Source: Acinetobacter geminorum
GTDB taxonomy: Bacteria > Pseudomonadota > Gammaproteobacteria > Pseudomonadales > Moraxellaceae
Direction: 5' to 3'
Assembly (NCBI RefSeq): GCF_013009345.1
Contig: NZ_JABELE010000021.1
Location: 1 to 47,270 of the forward strand
Length of the DNA stretch: 47,270 bases
Positions 42,063 to 47,270 of the stretch are shown here, one piece after another. The notes beneath the pieces were generated by a model. That model made no database searches. It was not told the origin of the DNA and saw nothing but the letters and a program-made list of their open reading frames with translations. A program made the position numbers and the translations under genes. Within the stretch, counting starts at the first letter, position 1, and every line of letters starts with the position of its first letter.

Positions 42063-42980
42063 GTGGTTGAGATCAGTCTAGTAAATATTTTGTTTGATCA
42101 GACAGAAATTCCTTTGTTTTTAGCTGATCTAAACGTTTTTAAGGATGAATCTGAGCAACTTTATATAAAAATCTATACAGAAGATCTCTTTGGTTTATAT
42201 CGCTTAAATATTTCAGATCAATTTCCCTCAGGCTACATGTATGAACATGTTGAAGGAAGTTTAATATCTATTAAGACTCATAGTTCAACTATTTCTTTCG
42301 AGGAAAAAATGGTGAAAGATCCAGTTAGGATCCATTATGTTGATGGTTCAATGAGTTATAACTGTTATTTGATCCAAATAAATTTAATAGACAATACCTT
42401 CGATGTAGATGGTTTGAATCAAATTAATTGGACTGTAGATATTACTAAAGAATCAATGGGGAAAGCCCAAACTAAAAATACTGTCCAATTTCAAACTTTG
42501 AGTATGATTCAAGATCAATTTGAAATAATAATTAATGATGATGGCAGTGGTGAAATTGCTGATCTAGTCGCTTTAAGACAAGAGAATAACGAAATAATTC
42601 TAAGTTTATATCATTGTAAATATTCAAGTTCGCCTGAAGCTGGTCGAAGATTAGCTGATATGTATGAAGTTTGTGGACAAGCTCAGCGTTCTATACGTTG
42701 GAAACATGCGGGTCTAAAACACTTATTCAAACATATCAACGGTCGTAACAATAAATGGCTATCTGAAGGTTTTAGTAGATTTGTAAAAGGTGAGTTAGCT
42801 GACTTAGAAAAATATAGAAATATGGCAAATACGATGCCAATTAAATTAGAGGTAACAATTGTTCAGCCCGGCTTAAGTAAATCAGTTATTACCGAAGAGA
42901 TATCAAAGTTATTAGCATGTACTGAATCGTACATAAAGAAAACAACAAGAGCTGACCTAAAAGTTTGGTGTTCGACATGA
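42063..42980 (+). CDS. 5'-truncated nuclease-like protein (about 305 aa)
   Basis: Read from a GTG at 42063, but the frame has no ribosome site and stays open only to 42042, so the native N-terminus is probably lost. The C-terminal third (DDGSGEIADLVALR...ILSLYHCKYSSSPEAGRRLADMYEVCGQAQRS) has a D...hHCK arrangement like a PD-(D/E)xK nuclease and resembles the tail of large defence-type helicases. I infer a remnant of a defence gene beside the restriction-modification remnant. Confidence 0.5.
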   Translation: MVEISLVNILFDQTEIPLFLADLNVFKDESEQLYIKIYTEDLFGLYRLNISDQFPSGYMYEHVEGSLISIKTHSSTISFEEKMVKDPVRIHYVDGSMSYNCYLIQINLIDNTFDVDGLNQINWTVDITKESMGKAQTKNTVQFQTLSMIQDQFEIIINDDGSGEIADLVALRQENNEIILSLYHCKYSSSPEAGRRLADMYEVCGQAQRSIRWKHAGLKHLFKHINGRNNKWLSEGFSRFVKGELADLEKYRNMANTMPIKLEVTIVQPGLSKSVITEEISKLLACTESYIKKTTRADLKVWCST

Positions 42981-43102
42981 GCCTTGTTTTAATCTAATAA
43001 TTGAAATGAACCAAATGCTTTATCGATTTGAACCATAGATTTAAAATGGAATCGGTTTTTTATGACTTATTTGGTTGTATTTTGATCTAGTTTTTCTATA
43101 TT

Positions 43103-43126
43103 TTATGACTAAAATTATGACTAAAA
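43103..43126 (+). repeat. tandem TTATGACTAAAA repeat
   Basis: Two exact adjacent copies, 43103-43114 and 43115-43126, followed by a reverse TTATGACTAGATT-like half near 43165-43178. It may be a recombination or regulatory site. Confidence 0.5.
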
Positions 43127-43136
43127 GAAAATATAA

Positions 43137-43164
43137 AATAAGTCTTTAAAAATAAAGACTTATT
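43137..43164 (+). terminator. hairpin AATAAGTCTTT/AAAGACTTATT
   Basis: A perfect 11-bp stem with a 6-base loop, about 150 bases after the nuclease-like gene. No T-run of note follows, so termination is possible, not certain. Confidence 0.45.
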
Positions 43165-43710
43165 AATCTAGTCATAATCTTGGTCACATCTTTCACCAAG
43201 GTTAAGTTTCATCCTAACCCTAAAAACAGAGAGAAACGTCGCGCGCTCTCCTATTCATAAAAAATCCATTTTATATCAGTATGTTGTGAGCACTTACACC
43301 CGAGACTGGATCGTTTTGCCTTTCATGGGAGAATGATTAAGGGCGCTAAAGTATCATCCTAATTTTCGCCCAGGCTCGAAAAATACGGTAAATGGTGAAA
43401 ATAAAAATTCATCCTTTTCCGATGTTGCCCGTTCCAACACGTAAGCAGTCAGTCAGAAAAAACACATAGATCCAATCCCTAGCGAGCATTGAGCTCTCTC
43501 ATCCGTGCCAACTGCTCCAACCCTTGGACGCCCTAAATGCTTACCCAAAAAAATCAACATCTTCTTTTAAAAACACAATCAAAAATGACTCCCTTATATC
43601 CATTTAACCTAAACAGCCTTCCCCCCACTGCACTAGCTAGGGCTCGTAGTTCGGCGCAAGGCTGAAGTCGCTTGACTGCTTCGCTGTGCAGATCCATGAC
43701 CCACTTTCCA

Positions 43711-44862
<1,152 letters not shown>

Positions 44863-44881
44863 GCCATTCTCCTTGTTGAAA

Positions 44882-45835
44882 TCAGCGCCAGACACCGCTG
44901 GCGCGCCAACGCGGTGGGCGTGGCGCCAAGGGGATGTCCGGCAGAAATGGGCTGGAATGAAGCGGTTGCGGTGCCATCGAATCAGCCAATTCCCGCAAGC
45001 GTTGGATGCGCTCTGTCGTCGCCGGATGCGTGCGCAACCAGGAGGGTTCCGGGTTGCCCCATCCGGGCAGCAGCCAGGCGCGACTCTCCCGCTCGATCTT
45101 GGCGAGCGCCAAAGCCAATCCCTGTGGGTCGCCGGTCAATTCGGCGGTGAGCCGGTCGGCGTCGAATTCGCGCACCCGCGACAAACCCAGTTGCGCCAGC
45201 AGCGCGAGCTGCGGCGAAACGGCCAGCAACAGCAGCGCCGGCCACTGGATAGCGACTGTGCCCCACAGTAAGGCCGGCAGGCTGAAGAGGAGCATGATTT
45301 GCCCCAACAAGGCCAGAAGATGGGTGAGCCGGCTGATGGAATCGGCCAGCCCCATGACACGCAAATCCTCGTTCGCAATATGCGCGATTTCGTGGCCGAG
45401 CACGCCGGTCAACTCGCGGAGCGTGAGGCTACGCAGCAGACCGTCGGTCAGCGCGATGGCCGCGTGATGCTTCGTACCGGTGGCGAAGGCGTTGACGACC
45501 CCGCTGGGCACGTAGTGCGGTACCGGCACGGCAGGCAACCCGGCCCGCGCCGCCAGTTCGCGCAACACAGCCCAAAGATCGGGCGCTTCATTCGGGTGCA
45601 GAGGGCGTGCGCCATACAGCCGCAGGGTCAGCCCGGAAGCCGCCGCCGGTTCGAGCAGCAGGGTGAACCCCGCGGCCGCCAGCGCCAGCCACAGAGCGCT
45701 GTCACCCAACAGCAGGCTGCCGGCGACGGCGGCAATCCCGAGCAGGGTCAGCACCAACAGCGCGGTTTGCAGGCGATTGAGCCAGCGATGCCGCGCGCCG
45801 GCAGCCTGCGCGTGGCGCCGATCACGATGGCTCAT
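44882..45835 (-). CDS. M48-family membrane zinc protease
   Basis: About 317 residues from ATG 45835; several hydrophobic segments, then HEIAH (zinc-binding, Glu catalytic) and a later EFDAD giving the third ligand. It resembles HtpX-type proteases. It overlaps psiE and precedes degP by 20 bases. Role in membrane protein quality control inferred from family. Confidence 0.88.
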   Translation of the reverse strand: MSHRDRRHAQAAGARHRWLNRLQTALLVLTLLGIAAVAGSLLLGDSALWLALAAAGFTLLLEPAAASGLTLRLYGARPLHPNEAPDLWAVLRELAARAGLPAVPVPHYVPSGVVNAFATGTKHHAAIALTDGLLRSLTLRELTGVLGHEIAHIANEDLRVMGLADSISRLTHLLALLGQIMLLFSLPALLWGTVAIQWPALLLLAVSPQLALLAQLGLSRVREFDADRLTAELTGDPQGLALALAKIERESRAWLLPGWGNPEPSWLRTHPATTERIQRLRELADSMAPQPLHSSPFLPDIPLAPRPPRWRASGVWR

Positions 45836-46310
45836 TTGGGCTTTCCCCAGCGGCCCGGTCATCGCGCTCGCGCAGCAGCCAGTAAGTCGCCCCGAGGGCC
45901 AGCATCGCGCCTGCGAGCGCCGCGATCTTGGCGGGGCTGGTCTCCGGGTCGAGGATCACGAACTTGCGCGCCAGGGCGATCAGCCCGATCAGGATCACCG
46001 TCTTGACTTGGATGATGCTATCGCGGCGCAAGGCCACCCGCACGATGGAATGCTTAAACTCCATGGCGATGAGCAGCGTCATGATCATGCCGAACACGGT
46101 CTGGAAGACCTTGTGATCGAGCGGATTGAACGCATCGATGACCAGCAGGCTGAAGACGATCGAGATCAGCTGCAGCAGCGAGACCACGATGATCACGGCA
46201 ATGATTGCGGACAGCGCGAGCGCGATCACCTGTTCGAAGCGCTCGTAGAACGTCATCACTGCCCATTGGGCACGAAATGTTTTGATCGGGTCCGGTTGCT
46301 TTTCCTTCAT
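45822..46310 (-). CDS. psiE: PsiE-family membrane protein
   Basis: About 162 residues from ATG 46310, which has GAGAGG at proper distance; the frame can be read from 46325 by TTG. Four hydrophobic segments, with the PsiE-like stretch HKVFQTVFGMIMTLLIAMEFKHSI and ILIGLIALARKFVILD. It overlaps the M48 gene (14 bases). Family role unclear (phosphate-starvation inducible). Confidence 0.85.
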   Translation of the reverse strand: MKEKQPDPIKTFRAQWAVMTFYERFEQVIALALSAIIAVIIVVSLLQLISIVFSLLVIDAFNPLDHKVFQTVFGMIMTLLIAMEFKHSIVRVALRRDSIIQVKTVILIGLIALARKFVILDPETSPAKIAALAGAMLALGATYWLLRERDDRAAGESPNEPS

Positions 46311-46321
46311 CGCCATTCCTC

Positions 46322-46677
46322 TCAATTCTGAAATACTTGTGCGCCCACAACTTGGTTGCGCCCTTGTCTTTTTGCCTGGTAGAGCGCGCTGTCCGCCTGC
46401 TGCATCACCTGCTCGGAAGAGTTTAAGCAGACGTCAAGGGGGGCCACCCCCATGCTGGCGCTATAGCTGATCGACACCTCTCCACACACCACCGCTGTCG
46501 TCGCAACGTCTTGACGAAATCGCTCCGCCCATACTTGGGCGTCTTCAATCGATGCCGCTTCCAACAACACAGCGAATTCCTCCCCCCAATCCGGGCAGCC
46601 ATGTCGGTTGCGCGAATGTGTTCCCTCAACCGTGCAGCAAAGTGCTTGAGCACCTCATCGCCGCACCCGTGTCCATA
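46322..46677 (-). pseudogene. fragment of a GGDEF diguanylate cyclase with a frameshift
   Basis: Leftward frames YGHGCGDEVLKHFAARL... and FAVLLEAASIEDAQ...SALYQAKRQGRNQVV together form the C-terminal half of a GGDEF domain. The GGEEF signature is broken by an indel in the G-run near 46588-46593. The N-terminal half is lost at the IS630-like boundary. It lies directly upstream of psiE, so it was co-transcribed. Confidence 0.8.
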
Positions 46678-47193
46678 TAGTAAGCACGCAAAAAAACCAA
46701 TACAATACCGATATGAGTTATCCAATACATTTTAGAAAGAAAATATTAGCCAAGCTTGAAGAAGGCCAATCTATTCGAGCGGTTGCTCAGCACTTCGAAA
46801 TTGATAAAAATACAATTGTCGAATGGAAAAAAGCGAATCGAAATAAAAAGAACTCGACCAAGAAAACCATCTAAAGTTGATGATGATGCCTTACGTGCAG
46901 ATGTTGAGCAATATCCTGATGATTATCAATATGAACGCGCTGCTCGTTTTGGTTGTGGTATTTCTACAATTGGAGATGCGCTCAAGGATCTAAATATCAC
47001 AGTTAAAAAAAGACCTTACTGCACCCGAAAGCAAAAACAGAACTCAGAGAGCAGTATTTAAAAGATTTAAACCGATTAAGGTATCAACACCCAATCATCT
47101 ATCTTGATGAAAGTGGATTTAAATCTCATGAACATAGACCTCATGGTTATTCAAAACAGGGAAATCCTTGTTATGGAACATATAATTGGCAAT
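46678..47193 (+). mobile_element. IS630-family-like element, interrupted
   Basis: A left end near TATAGTAAGCACGC at a TA site in the GGDEF gene, and a transposase reading MSYPIHFRKKILAKLEEGQSIRAVAQHFEIDKNTIVEW... in frame from 46713. The frame shifts near 46870 and 47030, yet LDESGFKSHEHRPHGYSKQGNPCYG continues the family sequence, so the gene is decayed or programmed to shift. It stops at 47194 where another IS begins. Confidence 0.8.
46713..47193 (+). pseudogene. IS630-family transposase, frameshifted and truncated
   Basis: HTH part (SIRAVAQHFEIDKNTIVEWKK) and DDE part (LDESGF) are in different frames. The second frame is 46756-47061 (ADVEQYPDDYQYERAARFGCG). The reading stops at the next IS boundary. 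Confidence 0.8.
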
Positions 47194-47270
47194 GGCTTTG
47201 TTGCACAAACCTATCTCTAAAGGCTTATTCCACAATATAATTTTCAAATGAATAAGTCGACACCTAAAAT
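47194..47270. mobile_element. left end of a further IS (IS5/IS903-like)
   Basis: GGCTTTGTTGCACAAACC resembles the terminal repeat of IS903/IS17-type IS5 elements. Only 77 bases are in the window, so the assignment is tentative. Confidence 0.55.

Larger units (their letters stand above)
42981..43710. other. junction region between AT-rich and GC-rich DNA
   Basis: Contains a tandem 12-bp repeat TTATGACTAAAA (43103-43126), a hairpin AATAAGTCTTT/AAAGACTTATT (43137-43164), and, from about 43600, a switch to GC-rich sequence. The 60-codon frame here looks like a shadow. No gene seen. Confidence 0.5.

Overview
The window looks like Acinetobacter DNA built on a phage-plasmid backbone. Evidence for the backbone is a Rep_3-type initiator with a long iteron array and a DnaA box, a ParA/small partner partition pair, phage packaging genes (TerS, TerL, a truncated portal), lysis genes (holin, GH24 endolysin) and phage-type replication genes (primase, DnaB-like helicase, ATP-dependent ligase, UvsW-like helicase). 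The host assignment rests on the low-GC style, the tatABC version and the IS types. It is inference, not a database match.

Layout. 1-5.5 kb: regulators, a small tyrosine recombinase and the partition locus. 5.5-13.4 kb: leftward DNA-metabolism operons (guanylate kinase-like, ligase, primase, helicase, an Hfq-like Sm protein). 13.4-16.7 kb: a gene split by a 2,512-bp IS66-family element with intact 8-bp duplications. 16.8-18.6 kb: rep and oriV. 18.9-28.2 kb: leftward lysis, packaging and accessory genes, including an operon of two ParB-like proteins, a COG2401-type ABC ATPase, a thioredoxin-fold protein, a GNAT-fold protein, a wHTH protein and an HExxH protein directly upstream of terS. 28.2-37.7 kb: a UvsW-like helicase, a LysM protein, several unknown genes, and long AT-rich noncoding stretches with repeats and possible small RNAs. 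A tRNA-Asn lies at 37.8 kb.

Right of an IS3-family element (37,913-39,221, no visible target duplication) the content changes. It holds a remnant restriction-modification controller with C-boxes, a tatABC operon, a 5'-truncated nuclease-like gene, and then a sharply GC-rich block (about 43.6-46.7 kb) with degP-like, M48 and psiE genes plus a broken GGDEF gene. The psiE-M48-degP order matches the end of the transmissible locus of stress tolerance. The window ends in a broken IS630-like transposase that is itself interrupted by the end of another IS.

The backbone seems to be governed by one dispersed palindrome with core AGTAAG-YG-CTTACT, found upstream of most phage transcription units. This suggests a single repressor-controlled regulon. 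The portal gene stops at about half normal length and is followed directly by lysis genes; no capsid or tail genes are visible, so the element may be a defective phage that persists as a plasmid. The most promising unexplored systems are the ParB/ABC/Trx/GNAT operon (possibly DNA modification before packaging), the phage Hfq-like protein, the palindrome regulon, and three families of dispersed noncoding repeats.
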